From: a virus
DNA: 34,769 nucleotides
Strand: one strand, 5' to 3'
Virus record (IMG/VR): IMGVR_UViG_3300021511_000021
Span: 1 to 34,769 of that record
Position numbers and translations under genes: made by a program. The notes beneath the pieces are model-generated. The model was not told the origin of the DNA, ran no database searches, and saw only the letters and a program-made list of their open reading frames with translations. Shown here piece by piece: positions 1 to 8,804 of this stretch. The first letter of the stretch is position 1. Every line of letters begins with the position of its first letter.

Positions 1-1785
1 CAAGAAATCGGGGAGAGTAAAGAAGATTTTGCATCACGAAAAGCAACAAAAGATAAAGGTGTTAGTGATGCTATAAAAAATATGTTCGCCGGAACAAGAA
101 AGAATATTATGGGTCGAGAGGTCCTAAAGTTTGGTGGTTTAGCAGGAATTAAAAGAGGGCATCTTGAAGACATATACGGATCAGAACAAGCGGTCCGCGC
201 ACAGCAAAGCGAAGAAGAATATCAGAAATACATGCCAAAAGGTATGGCAAAACTTGCAGTAAAACATGATGCGATGCCTGTAATGATAGCTGGAAATATT
301 GGAGACGCTAAGAAAGAAGCTGATAAAGAAGACAACCAAGAAATTTCAGCTGCTAAGATGACAAGAAAACAATACGCACAAGCGAAAAAAGATTATGCTA
401 AAAAAATGAAGCTTGCAAAACATCAAGCAGCAGTGGCGAAAGAGATACAAAGAAAGCGAGACAGAAGAACAAACCAGGCACAAAAGATAGCCGCAAAGTT
501 AGTCAAGAAAGCTCAAAAGAAACTTGCATTAGAAAAGAAAGCTCTTGCTAAAGAAAAAAGATCCGCAAGAATGGAAAACATACGAGAAGGTTTAAGAAAG
601 AAATACGATAAAGCTAAAACTGGTCTTTTTGGTTTATTTGGTGGCGGTGGCGGAATCATGGGATTCATCAAACGTCTTGGACCTCTATTGATGGGTGGTT
701 TGGGCAGTATGAAAACCATGCTTACATCTGTGATTGGTCCTGCATTGGGTCAATTGTTTGTAAAGGGTGGAGCTCTTGCAACTAGTTTAGTAACCACAAT
801 GGCAGGCGGTGTTACAAGTTTTCTTTCAAATCCAGCAGTTCTAAAAGGTCTTGCTGGGGTTGGTGCTGTTGCAGCCGCTGGTTATGCAGGATATGAATTA
901 GGTAAAAAGTTAGATGAGATGCTTGGGATCACAAAAAGTATCCAAGGATGGTTTAATAAGAAAGATAAAGAGGCTGCAGCATATACAAAAGAAATAGAAA
1001 CCAGACAATATCAGGCTGCCAAACGTGCAAGAGAGGGTGGAAGAATAGGGTTTGAAGGTGCTATGCAGTCGCACCTTGGATCCAGAATGGCCAGAGGAAA
1101 AGATTGGGAAGAAGACATTGGAACATTTGGTCGAAGAAATCGAACTGCTATTGCATCAGGCCAAAAAGAGTACATGCAGAAGAATATCGAAAAATATATG
1201 AGATATTCTCCTATAACACTTAAGAAAGCAAGAGCAGCATGGTTAAAGAAGAACAGATCTAAATGGACTAATTTTATTGGAATGGGTGGAAAAGGCATGG
1301 GTACAAGTGCCAAAGGCTATGGAAAGAAACGTGAAAGAGATTTCATGAAATTCTTAACAAGTAATAAGACTAAATATAAACCCCTTTCAGATGAACAAGT
1401 TCAAGATAGATATTCTGAATATCAAGCATCCCGTGGTTTATCTGTTGATATGCCGTATATTAATTATGAAGATTTATCACCGCTGGAAAAAATTGATAGA
1501 AACTATGGCGATAAAATTGAACTGGCTAAAAGAAAAACAGCGATGGGAATATTTACAGCAAACCAACAACGTAAGGCGATAATAGAAGCTGGAGAACAAG
1601 CAATAAAAGATAGAGAGAAACATGCAGAAGCTCTGAAAAATGCCGCATTTTATACAAGTAATAATATTGTAAATAGTGTAAACAACTCAACACAAAATGT
1701 AATGAGCAGTGGTCGAGCAGGAATGGATTATGGAATGAAAGAATACAATAGATTAATTGTACCTGGTGAGGTAGACGGAGACTAA
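1..1785 (+). CDS. Tape-measure-like tail protein, 5' end outside window
   Basis: The frame is open from the first base of the window, so the gene begins upstream; the ATG at 82 is an internal methionine. The visible 594 residues start with a long Lys/Ala/Glu-rich helical stretch likely to form coiled coil. A Gly-rich hydrophobic segment follows (from FGLFGGGGGIMGF, about 100 residues with several membrane-like helices), then a polar, basic C-terminal half. This mix of coiled coil and a hydrophobic glycine-rich centre is typical of tail tape-measure proteins, which set tail length and later help DNA cross the host membrane. The next gene starts one base after its stop, and that gene looks like a tail-tube-end protein, which fits. 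There is no recognisable lytic domain. It could instead be another internal virion protein; the tape-measure call is inference from composition and context. Confidence 0.5.
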   Translation, partial: QEIGESKEDFASRKATKDKGVSDAIKNMFAGTRKNIMGREVLKFGGLAGIKRGHLEDIYGSEQAVRAQQSEEEYQKYMPKGMAKLAVKHDAMPVMIAGNIGDAKKEADKEDNQEISAAKMTRKQYAQAKKDYAKKMKLAKHQAAVAKEIQRKRDRRTNQAQKIAAKLVKKAQKKLALEKKALAKEKRSARMENIREGLRKKYDKAKTGLFGLFGGGGGIMGFIKRLGPLLMGGLGSMKTMLTSVIGPALGQLFVKGGALATSLVTTMAGGVTSFLSNPAVLKGLAGVGAVAAAGYAGYELGKKLDEMLGITKSIQGWFNKKDKEAAAYTKEIETRQYQAAKRAREGGRIGFEGAMQSHLGSRMARGKDWEEDIGTFGRRNRTAIASGQKEYMQKNIEKYMRYSPITLKKARAAWLKKNRSKWTNFIGMGGKGMGTSAKGYGKKRERDFMKFLTSNKTKYKPLSDEQVQDRYSEYQASRGLSVDMPYINYEDLSPLEKIDRNYGDKIELAKRKTAMGIFTANQQRKAIIEAGEQAIKDREKHAEALKNAAFYTSNNIVNSVNNSTQNVMSSGRAGMDYGMKEYNRLIVPGEVDGD

Positions 1786-1786
1786 A

Positions 1787-3085
1787 ATGGCAAAAACAAT
1801 AACTAAAAACAGAATTATTGATTATACAATTGGGTTACCTCCGGGGAATCTTGCAGATGATAGTATGTATGACAGATCCCAAATTGTAATGGAAAACTCG
1901 ATGCCGATAGCAAGAATTTATCCGGGCATTCCGTCCTTCACAAAAGGGTTAACATTGTTTAGCAGAAAACCATACTTTAGAGGTGGTGGAAAAAAGAATA
2001 ATCTGACATACACAAGTTTGCTAAATGCTCACGGATTTGGTTTAGCACAACCCAAACATGCAATTAATGGGGGTGGTCCGGAAGGATGTTTGGTTCTTGC
2101 ATATCAAGCCGATAGTTTCCCAACCGACTCATTTACAAATGAATACGGAGAAAACTTTTTACAGGGATTGACTTCTATTGGGTCAGACGCTGCTGCATCA
2201 TTAGCACAAATTCGTGGTGCAAGAGACATGGGAGAAGTTGCTGATCAAATTCTTGGTGATTTAGCAGGCACTGGTTCAATGGGAGAAACAGCAGCAGGGG
2301 TTCTCAGAAAAGGCGGACAGATGATAGGTGGTGCTGCAAGGGCTGTTTTGCCTAAGAGCATTACTGGCGGGATTGATGTTGTTTCCAAGTTAATGGCTGG
2401 ATCAAGAATTGATTTTCCTATGGTCTGGAAAGGAAGTGCATTTCAACCTTCATATACAATGACAGTTCGATTGTTTAATCCAGCTCCAGGCAGTAGAGAT
2501 GCAACAGAAAAATACATTGCTGCACCAATAGCAGCTATAATGTTATTAGCAACTCCAGTTTCAACTGATGGAATTACATTTAGTTGGCCATTCATTCATC
2601 GGATTCAATCACCTGGTATATACGATTTAGACCCTGCGTTTATTTCAAACATAACGGTTATTAAAGGTGGTGATCAACAACAAATTTCTTACAGACAAAC
2701 ATTGGGTGTTGTTGACCTACGAATTGAGTTCGGAAGTTTGTTTAATAGTATGCTGGCTGCTCCAACTGTTAATAGTGGAAGACCCACGTTATCAACTTAT
2801 CTCAATACCATGACAGATGAAGATAACTGGGAAAAAAAGGGAGTACAAAATTTTAGTACAACTCCTTTACAATACACATTAGAAGATCAATTATCAAACA
2901 CGAGAACAAGGCGTGAAAAAGAGTCAAGATTGTTAGCCGAACAACAAGATCAGTTAGTAACAAAAAATCAAGCACCCACACAAGAGGAATTGACAGACGA
3001 AGAAAAAGATAACCCACCAAATAGAGTTACCGATTCCGTAAAGGGTGTATATGATAATTTAAAAGCGAGACTACCTTTTGGTTAA
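1787..3085 (+). CDS. Virion protein, possibly tail-tube cap/baseplate protein
   Basis: Predicted protein of 432 residues translated directly after the tape-measure-like gene, with a GGAG ribosome site in the end of that gene. The N-terminal half is Gly/Ala-rich. The middle (from IDFPMVWKGSAFQPSYTMTV) and the part around FISNITVIKGGDQQ to LRIEFGSLFNSML look like beta strands. The ending of that part (a short turn, then an L-R-I-E-F-type strand) resembles the C-terminal strands of myophage tail-tube cap proteins such as T4 gp48/gp54, but I cannot show homology by eye. The C-terminus is polar and charged. Its stop codon shares the palindrome TTAA with the stop of the convergent downstream gene. 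A role at the tail tube/baseplate junction is inferred from position and the strand pattern. Confidence 0.45.
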   Translation: MAKTITKNRIIDYTIGLPPGNLADDSMYDRSQIVMENSMPIARIYPGIPSFTKGLTLFSRKPYFRGGGKKNNLTYTSLLNAHGFGLAQPKHAINGGGPEGCLVLAYQADSFPTDSFTNEYGENFLQGLTSIGSDAAASLAQIRGARDMGEVADQILGDLAGTGSMGETAAGVLRKGGQMIGGAARAVLPKSITGGIDVVSKLMAGSRIDFPMVWKGSAFQPSYTMTVRLFNPAPGSRDATEKYIAAPIAAIMLLATPVSTDGITFSWPFIHRIQSPGIYDLDPAFISNITVIKGGDQQQISYRQTLGVVDLRIEFGSLFNSMLAAPTVNSGRPTLSTYLNTMTDEDNWEKKGVQNFSTTPLQYTLEDQLSNTRTRREKESRLLAEQQDQLVTKNQAPTQEELTDEEKDNPPNRVTDSVKGVYDNLKARLPFG

Positions 3086-4203
3086 ACGTTACAGACACTT
3101 CTCCTTACCATTATTGTAAGATAAAATGCTAAGAAGGAGTTTATAATGAATTGAGTTTGAGACGTGTACTTCTCATACGTTTTAAGTTGTCCAGCATCTT
3201 TTAAAACCTCTATGAGAAGTATGTTTATTTGAGCTTTGAAATATAATTGAGCAACCGTTCTTTTAACAGCCATGAGTCTTTTCACATAAATATAAAAACC
3301 ATCCCCACAAACCATATCAACAGTTTTAGCTTCTTTAACAAATAATTGTAACGCAATTTTTACATTATTATAATATTTTTCGTTGGTAACGCCGTTTGCA
3401 ATTACAGTTGCAATTGAAGTTTTGACCTTACTTATTTTCTTTGCTTCATCAAATGCTTTTCTGTCAATGATCTTGTATGATGTAATTTTCTTTGTAAGAT
3501 CATCAACGATTTTCTGTCCTTTTTCCAATACCTGATATTGATAGTTGTTTGCATCCTCATCGTCAGATATTTCACCTTGTGTTTTAATCGCCGAACCAGC
3601 TTTCCTATTGTCGTAATACGCTCGAGCAAAACTTTTAACACTTTGAGAAATTCTGGTTCTTGCAGCACTAAGAAAGGCAATAATTCTATCAATATCCCAA
3701 TTTTTAATATCATCTTTATAATTGCCTTGCATTTGATTTGCTAAATAGTATAAACTGTTGGGTATTGATTTCTCTCTGAAAAACAAATGAGTTCTTGTCA
3801 ACGTATCGAGTGTATATTTAAATGTATCCGGATAACAATATTTTATTTGTTTGTGCATAAGACGAGAATATTGAATTACCATAAAATATGCCATTCCTGC
3901 CTGAAAAGAAGCTTGATCTCTATGTTTTAAAAAGTAATGCATAACAAACATCAACATGTTAGTTCCTACGTCATTTGTTAATCGAAACTTTTCTGCTTTT
4001 GTTCCTTTGTATGTTCTTTTTACAAACTCTTTCATATCCTTATCTTTAATTTTAAAGATATGCAAAAGCTCATGGTAAAATCTCTTTGTCTTCGGATAAT
4101 AGCAGGGTTCAGAAAGTGCGGACAGTTCTCTTGCAGCACTTGTTGTAACAAACCTTTTTAATTGGTTATAATTTGGATTTACTTTATCATATAATATTTG
4201 CAT
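3082..4203 (-). CDS. Unrecognised alpha-helical protein of baseplate operon
   Basis: This 373-residue protein is not recognised. It is almost wholly helical, rich in Lys, Tyr and Phe, and has no signal peptide, clear membrane segment or enzyme motif. It is the last gene of the minus-strand tail operon and starts one base after the stop of the gp6-like wedge gene, so it is probably translated by coupling. There is an acidic loop (GEISDDEDANN) near residue 215. Position suggests a tail assembly factor or a baseplate component. Its 3' end overlaps the stop of the convergent gene by four bases, with no visible terminator between them. Confidence 0.6.
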   Translation of the reverse strand: MQILYDKVNPNYNQLKRFVTTSAARELSALSEPCYYPKTKRFYHELLHIFKIKDKDMKEFVKRTYKGTKAEKFRLTNDVGTNMLMFVMHYFLKHRDQASFQAGMAYFMVIQYSRLMHKQIKYCYPDTFKYTLDTLTRTHLFFREKSIPNSLYYLANQMQGNYKDDIKNWDIDRIIAFLSAARTRISQSVKSFARAYYDNRKAGSAIKTQGEISDDEDANNYQYQVLEKGQKIVDDLTKKITSYKIIDRKAFDEAKKISKVKTSIATVIANGVTNEKYYNNVKIALQLFVKEAKTVDMVCGDGFYIYVKRLMAVKRTVAQLYFKAQINILLIEVLKDAGQLKTYEKYTSQTQFIINSFLAFYLTIMVRRSVCNV

Positions 4204-4204
4204 A

Positions 4205-6667
4205 TTAGAATACCCTGATTGCTACATCGTCTTCTGTAAAATATACATACTCTGGTGCGTATTCCAGTAGTTGTGTTTGAGTAAATTCGTCAATATCAAA
4301 ATTGAAAAATATACTTGATTCTGGAGTAAGTAAACGACAATGATCAACTCCATCAACGCTTTGAACAATATCTACAATTTCAGATCTGAAAATTTCAGCA
4401 TTTATACCAAATCTATCTGTAAACCCCTCAACTAATGCTTCTCTAATTGATTGGGTTAGTGCTCCTAATGAACCTGTATAGGTATCTTCCCTAAACACAT
4501 CAAGAGAAATTTGTAATGGAATCATATACTCTGGTTTTACCCAACCTAAATCTGAATAGATATATTTATAATCTTCATTGGTAACATAAACCATCTGATC
4601 TGTTTTAGGATCAACATAAAACCATTCAAACGATGTTCCGTCGCTTACATATTCTGCAACCTGATCTTCATGATCTCCCCAATCCCCTGAGCTACCACGC
4701 CCAACAATATAACGATCTCCTTGTGATGGCAACAGAGGTTCGCCACAACGAATTGATGTTACAGGTCTCATATCTATATCATTTAACTGCATGTTACGCA
4801 AGATGCCTGTAGTATTTGAAAATTTAAAATTAACAAAGTCTGTCAACATTCTGTAATCTTTAAAAGTCATTGTTGAAAGTAATCGCTGGAGCACTTGAAG
4901 TTCAAAATCTCTTTGATTTATACCATCGTAATAATCCTTTTCCACCGTAGGAATGTCGTACACAATATAAGACGTTGAATCTGGTTGAACAACATCCGAC
5001 ATTGTAAAATCAGACAAGTCTTGTCTGAATACAAACTGTGTAGAATATTGTGCTATATTGCCATCTGTTGGATGTTTAATGGTGAAGAAATATGTTAGCT
5101 CACCCTTTGGGATAGCTTGATTATTTGGGAAGACTACAACGAACGCTGTACCATCATTTACCATATTGTATGTGGCACCAGTTTCTGAAATTTCCATTTC
5201 ACACGTGGTTGTAATAGAATCAACTTCTGTTGATTTATAATCCAATGTATAAGTAGCAGTAAGCCCAGCTCTTTCAACAGTTAAAAGATCAGCATACAAA
5301 TCATAATCAGAACCATAACTTGTAACCAGTGAAGGAATCTGTTCAATTTCATACATAATATAAGTATATTCTGCATTTGAATTTAGAGGGTCAATTTCAA
5401 TATCATATACTGTATAATAATCAACCCCATCAAAATTAATAATTGTTTGTCTCGGAATATATAATGTATCAAATGTTGCAAACACATCTCTTGTAGGAAC
5501 CAAATCATCAGCAAAGAATATGGTTGAAAATAATGCAATTTCATTTACTTTTAAATCTGATCGTTTTAATACAGGCAATGAGTTTGGTCCAATTGGAGAA
5601 TCGTCAATGATTACATTTGCATTTACAAAATCGTTTTCAGTTACAATTCTCTCTAAAGCAGAAATGTTAATAATAGCATTTCGTCTAATTTCTTCAAGAG
5701 ATTCCTCATCTTCACCAGCAAAAGCAGGAGCAGGGTTGGTTAAACCATATTGAACAATTTCAGTTATTCCTGCATCTGTTGTATTATAAATTCTGTCTCC
5801 GGTACTAATCGAACCGGTAATAACATTTCCATCCGCTCCATCTGTTAAAGATAAATTAACAAGAATGGTTGAACCCGCTTCAGGTTGGTATCCAATCAAT
5901 CCGTTTCCGAATTGTATATTTATTCCGGAGTCAGTTCTTCTTGATACATAACCTTTTGTCGTTGCTTCCATTAAAAACAAACTTGCAACCTCTACATAAC
6001 TTTCGTATGAAGCAGAAGACGCAGGTTTTACTTGAACTGTTTGCTCTGATATTTGACCAGAAAAAGGAACATCAACAGACACAAACTGATACTGTTGTAA
6101 ATCTTCTGGTACTGCAAATTCTTGTTCTGTCAATGAAAATTGTCTGAATGGAAGTATAAATACAAAGGCGGATTCTTCTATTGTTACAGGAAGATTATAA
6201 GTTCGATTCCCTTCTCGTACAGTTATTGTAACCTGTGAGTTGTTTGTAACATTAATTGTTGTTGAGTAATATGTCGTAAATATCACATCCCCTTCAGCGG
6301 TTACAGTAAATCCTTGTGGTATTTCAAACGTTGTAATTGCATCATCAAAACCAAAAGGTATTGTAAACATAACATCGGCTTGTGCTGAAGTTGCTTCGCT
6401 TGGACTGTAACCTAAAAATGCAGAAAGATTATAAATAGATTCAGGGAGTTGTGCCTTTGTTAAAAAGAATTCCCTGTATGATGAGATTTGATAAAATAAT
6501 GTATTACTTGTCAGCGTAGAAAGAGCATCGACGACAAATGATAAAAAAGATGATTTCGTTAAATCTACATTCTCGAGTTCCAAATATTGCTTTAACAAAT
6601 CAATAAGTTGGTTTCTAATTTGATCTCTTGATTTATATACCTGACTTGATACTGTTTCGTCTGCCAT
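4205..6667 (-). CDS. Baseplate wedge protein, T4 gp6 / phage J-like
   Basis: An 820-residue protein whose N-terminal part matches the baseplate J/gp6 pattern: YKSRDQIRNQLIDLLKQYLE, then a helical stretch with SFLSFVVDALSTLTSNTLFYQ, and EFFLTKAQLPESIYNLSAFLGY. A beta-rich middle follows, and the C-terminal part has SIREALVEGFTDRFGINAEIFRSEIVDIVQSVDGVDHC, typical of the family's C-terminal region. T4 gp6 is about 660 residues, so this one is longer, with extra beta domains in the middle. In T4 the protein forms the ring of the baseplate wedges. It lies just downstream of the gp25-like wedge gene and one intervening gene, the usual neighbourhood. The ATG is preceded by a GGAGATAAG ribosome site. 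Family identification is confident; details of the inserted domains are not known. Confidence 0.88.
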   Translation of the reverse strand: MADETVSSQVYKSRDQIRNQLIDLLKQYLELENVDLTKSSFLSFVVDALSTLTSNTLFYQISSYREFFLTKAQLPESIYNLSAFLGYSPSEATSAQADVMFTIPFGFDDAITTFEIPQGFTVTAEGDVIFTTYYSTTINVTNNSQVTITVREGNRTYNLPVTIEESAFVFILPFRQFSLTEQEFAVPEDLQQYQFVSVDVPFSGQISEQTVQVKPASSASYESYVEVASLFLMEATTKGYVSRRTDSGINIQFGNGLIGYQPEAGSTILVNLSLTDGADGNVITGSISTGDRIYNTTDAGITEIVQYGLTNPAPAFAGEDEESLEEIRRNAIINISALERIVTENDFVNANVIIDDSPIGPNSLPVLKRSDLKVNEIALFSTIFFADDLVPTRDVFATFDTLYIPRQTIINFDGVDYYTVYDIEIDPLNSNAEYTYIMYEIEQIPSLVTSYGSDYDLYADLLTVERAGLTATYTLDYKSTEVDSITTTCEMEISETGATYNMVNDGTAFVVVFPNNQAIPKGELTYFFTIKHPTDGNIAQYSTQFVFRQDLSDFTMSDVVQPDSTSYIVYDIPTVEKDYYDGINQRDFELQVLQRLLSTMTFKDYRMLTDFVNFKFSNTTGILRNMQLNDIDMRPVTSIRCGEPLLPSQGDRYIVGRGSSGDWGDHEDQVAEYVSDGTSFEWFYVDPKTDQMVYVTNEDYKYIYSDLGWVKPEYMIPLQISLDVFREDTYTGSLGALTQSIREALVEGFTDRFGINAEIFRSEIVDIVQSVDGVDHCRLLTPESSIFFNFDIDEFTQTQLLEYAPEYVYFTEDDVAIRVF

Positions 6668-6681
6668 TTCTTATCTCCAAA

Positions 6682-7356
6682 TTAACAAGGTGCTACATTA
6701 TTATTTGCAAAGTAATATCCACTCCTTGAATCGTACAAATTGGCTTTAACACACGCTTTTAAATGCTCATTTTTTGACAATAACAATGACATGAATTGAG
6801 CATCCTCCAATGTGTGAATATTCTTATCATACTCAAAGAATGAATAAGTATCTGACACTTGCAAATTTAGCTGATCTTCAGTAACACTCTGCTCGACCTT
6901 TACTTTTAGTTTCCAGAATGTTCTCTGTGTATTTACAGATTTTTCTACACCCGTTACATTGAATATCGGATAAACGTCATTTACTGGCTGTAAGTATGAT
7001 TGTTCTAATTTGATTTTATCGTTGGGTAATGGGGTGAAACCGTATGTACTTGGAATTGTAAATGATGTTTCATTCTCTTTTACATATCCCATATCCTGAC
7101 CATCGAACGCGGTAGAAATTTCTTCAGAATAATAAACAGGAAGTAATAATATCTTGCTCCATTGGACGCCTGAAAATTCACCGACTCTATCGTAGGAGCC
7201 AGCAAATATATTTTCATCTTCCCAAATGGTAGTATCTGTATCAATGTGATAGTAGGTGGTTAGGAACGAAACTACATCTTTGCTATAAAAGTCATACACA
7301 AGATTTTGGTACTCATGTATGTAGTCGTATATTCTTTCGTATTTTTGAGTGCTCAT
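6682..7356 (-). CDS. Probable baseplate-associated virion protein
   Basis: A 224-residue protein between the gp25-like and gp6-like wedge genes. It begins with a Tyr-rich helix (YERIYDYIHEYQNLVYDFY) and continues with mixed beta segments, including a conserved-looking stretch around VQWSKILLLPVYY and SFTIPSTYGFTPLPNDKI. No Cys cluster, membrane segment or enzyme motif is seen. Its start codon overlaps the stop of the gp25-like gene (TAATG), so the two are translationally coupled. The place in the operon is that of T4 gp53 or a similar wedge part, but I see no convincing sequence match to gp53, so the specific identity is open. Confidence 0.65.
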   Translation of the reverse strand: MSTQKYERIYDYIHEYQNLVYDFYSKDVVSFLTTYYHIDTDTTIWEDENIFAGSYDRVGEFSGVQWSKILLLPVYYSEEISTAFDGQDMGYVKENETSFTIPSTYGFTPLPNDKIKLEQSYLQPVNDVYPIFNVTGVEKSVNTQRTFWKLKVKVEQSVTEDQLNLQVSDTYSFFEYDKNIHTLEDAQFMSLLLSKNEHLKACVKANLYDSRSGYYFANNNVAPC

Positions 7357-7796
7357 TATATGGCAGCCCCTCCACCCTGTCTTACAACAGTACTATCATC
7401 AAATTTGACCGATAGCGTTCCTGTATCGCCATCATAATCGACAAAAACATTAACGGTGAATCCTTTTCGGTTAGAATTTAATATAACCTCAACACCTTCA
7501 ATTCTTGCACGATCATCATAGGCCCTTATCCGGGATACAACCTCAGTCTTAATCCTTTCAACTGTTGTTTCGTCTACCGGGTCAAACAAAATTTTGTGAA
7601 TATCACTTCCGTATTCAGGGTCCATTAAAAAAGTTCTTCTTGGAGTCATTAAGATATTATTCCACGACGTAATAATAACATCAATACCCGAGACTCTTTT
7701 GAAATCACCTTTCGCAGTAATCTTGGCTAAATAATCATAGATTCTATCATCAGATCCAACAACTTCCGTGTTAAACCTTTTTAATAAGTTAGCCAT
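7356..7796 (-). CDS. gp25-like baseplate wedge protein (GPW/gp25 family)
   Basis: This 146-residue protein carries the hallmark of the GPW_gp25 family: RRTFLMDPEYGSDIHKILFD, followed by a helix (ETTVERIKTEVVSRIRAYDD) and ARIEGVEVI, then beta strands. T4 gp25 is about 130 residues, so the length fits. The protein is part of the baseplate wedge core with gp6 and initiates sheath assembly. Despite old annotation as lysozyme, the family shows no lysozyme active site. The ATG directly follows the TAA of the predicted frameshift extension of the upstream gene, and its GGAGG ribosome site lies inside that extension. This arrangement makes translation of the extension relevant to expression of the wedge protein. 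Confidence 0.9.
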   Translation of the reverse strand: MANLLKRFNTEVVGSDDRIYDYLAKITAKGDFKRVSGIDVIITSWNNILMTPRRTFLMDPEYGSDIHKILFDPVDETTVERIKTEVVSRIRAYDDRARIEGVEVILNSNRKGFTVNVFVDYDGDTGTLSVKFDDSTVVRQGGGAAI

Positions 7797-7994
7797 TTAA
7801 CTTGTCCCCTCCAACAGCATTTTTTGTTTTTCATCTTCAAGATCAGTTTTCCACTTCAAATAATCTTGAAACCTTTTAACCGGCATTAACATAGTATCAC
7901 TGTATGATTGTTTGCTCATTTCCATACATGTGAAAATATTTGATATAAGTACATCACGATATTTATCTACGGTATTAGACTGAGTGCACCATGC
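7797..7994 (-). CDS. Predicted +1 frameshift extension of the gp26-like protein
   Basis: This open frame of 65 codons has no good start. It lies +1 to the gp26-like gene and becomes accessible by a +1 slip at the sequence AAT TTT TTT CGC near the end of that gene. The translated extension begins AWCTQSNTVDKYRDV and ends with a charged amphipathic helix containing MPVKRFQDYLKWKTDLEDE. The only ATG codons inside it (at 7925 and 7919) lack a ribosome site, whereas every neighbour has a clear one. The stop abuts the gp25-like start. The full fusion would be about 320 residues. By analogy, tail-assembly chaperones of many long-tailed phages are made as a short and a frameshifted long form. It could alternatively be a 40 to 42 residue independent protein starting at one of the internal ATGs. 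Confidence 0.6.
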   Translation of the reverse strand, partial: AWCTQSNTVDKYRDVLISNIFTCMEMSKQSYSDTMLMPVKRFQDYLKWKTDLEDEKQKMLLEGTS

Positions 7995-8760
7995 GAAAAA
8001 AATTTTCTACGAGATCGATATCCATGGCCTCTTGATGACCACAGTGTAGGCAATTGCTTGTCATTTTTAATGCAATGCCGTACTGACCGAAAACGTCCTT
8101 ATATTTAGCATATATGGATCTTTTATCTTTTGCAGGTAACGATTTATATGCATCCATAACATCTTCTCTTTCGCTATAAACAATTGAGTCGCCTTCTTCT
8201 GGATTATGTTGAAACTTAGTTAAAATTAAAGTCTCTGTCAACAAATCCATGTTTGATGAAACTCCGATGCCCATTGCCTTTAATGAAATACTTTCATCAT
8301 AGAGGGTTGGCTGCTTAATGAAAGCAATAACTCCCTTTGATATTGGCAATTCGACCTCAACTTCTTTTCCAATGATATCTTTCCCTGGATATGGGTTCAT
8401 ATCAAATGTTGATGAAGCCTTTACAGTTATAGCGTAATCCTTTCTGCATGATCCACATGTAACATCATAATTTCTTATGTCTTCGTATGTAATGTGATAC
8501 AGTCCATAAAGTAATGCATCACGATCCTTTAGTGTTGTACTTCTAAGAAAATCATCAAATGTAACAACCTTATCTGGTTTTACAACACAGGCCTCAAAGA
8601 TACATTTATTTAAATGATCATTGATTTTGGATGGTGTTAGCAAACTGCCTTTTAACCTTTCTTCTTCCTGTACATTCAATGAACGTAGATGGAACGATTT
8701 TCCCGTTTGAGGTGTAACAACCTCATACTCCGGGTACTTAATATTAAATCCTTGGAACAT
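7975..8760 (-). CDS. gp26-like T4-type baseplate protein / tail assembly factor
   Basis: A 261-residue protein resembling the T4 baseplate protein family that includes gp26 of T4-like phages. The N-terminus has YEVVTPQTGKSFHLRSLNVQ, followed by helices with EEERLKGSLL and FLRSTTLKDRDALLYGLY. A split zinc ribbon is formed by CGSC (102-105) and CLHC (237-240). The ATG has a strong AAAGGAG ribosome site. A good candidate promoter motif lies 27 bases upstream of the start. The zero-frame product stops soon after two Phe codons in a T-run; a +1 frameshift there would add 65 residues. In T4, gp26 and gp51 help to assemble the baseplate hub, and their genes sit close to the tape-measure gene, a place where other phages have chaperones. 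Confidence 0.72.
   Translation of the reverse strand: MFQGFNIKYPEYEVVTPQTGKSFHLRSLNVQEEERLKGSLLTPSKINDHLNKCIFEACVVKPDKVVTFDDFLRSTTLKDRDALLYGLYHITYEDIRNYDVTCGSCRKDYAITVKASSTFDMNPYPGKDIIGKEVEVELPISKGVIAFIKQPTLYDESISLKAMGIGVSSNMDLLTETLILTKFQHNPEEGDSIVYSEREDVMDAYKSLPAKDKRSIYAKYKDVFGQYGIALKMTSNCLHCGHQEAMDIDLVENFFRMVHSV
7993..8002 (-). promoter_or_regulatory. Candidate +1 ribosomal frameshift site TTTTTTTCGC
   Basis: On the minus strand the codons AAT TTT TTT CGC give seven T then C. A tRNA-Phe in the P site can move from UUU to the better-paired UUC when the next codon, CGC, is read slowly. UUU followed by a pyrimidine is an established type of +1 shifty site. A -1 shift would end after eight or nine codons, whereas +1 (or -2) opens 65 codons that reach the start of the next gene. 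Confidence 0.55.
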
Positions 8761-8786
8761 TTTGAACTCCTTTCATTCACGTTTTA

Positions 8787-8804
8787 TTTGTATTTAGTTC
8801 TTAA
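8787..8804 (-). promoter_or_regulatory. Candidate phage promoter motif (AGAACTAAATACAAA)
   Basis: Close variant of the motif found before other minus-strand units: AAGAACTAAATACAAA, with one change in the core AGAACAAAA. It lies 27 bases before the gp26-like start, between that gene and the tail tube gene. Confidence 0.5.

Noticed and set aside
1011-1313. 100-residue antisense frame inside the tape-measure-like gene
   Set aside because: It is the antisense shadow of a strong coding frame and has no ribosome site or gene context.
7975-8002. A -1 frameshift in the T-run of the gp26-like gene
   Set aside because: TTTTTTT could permit -1, but that frame stops after about nine codons; only +1 or -2 opens the long frame.
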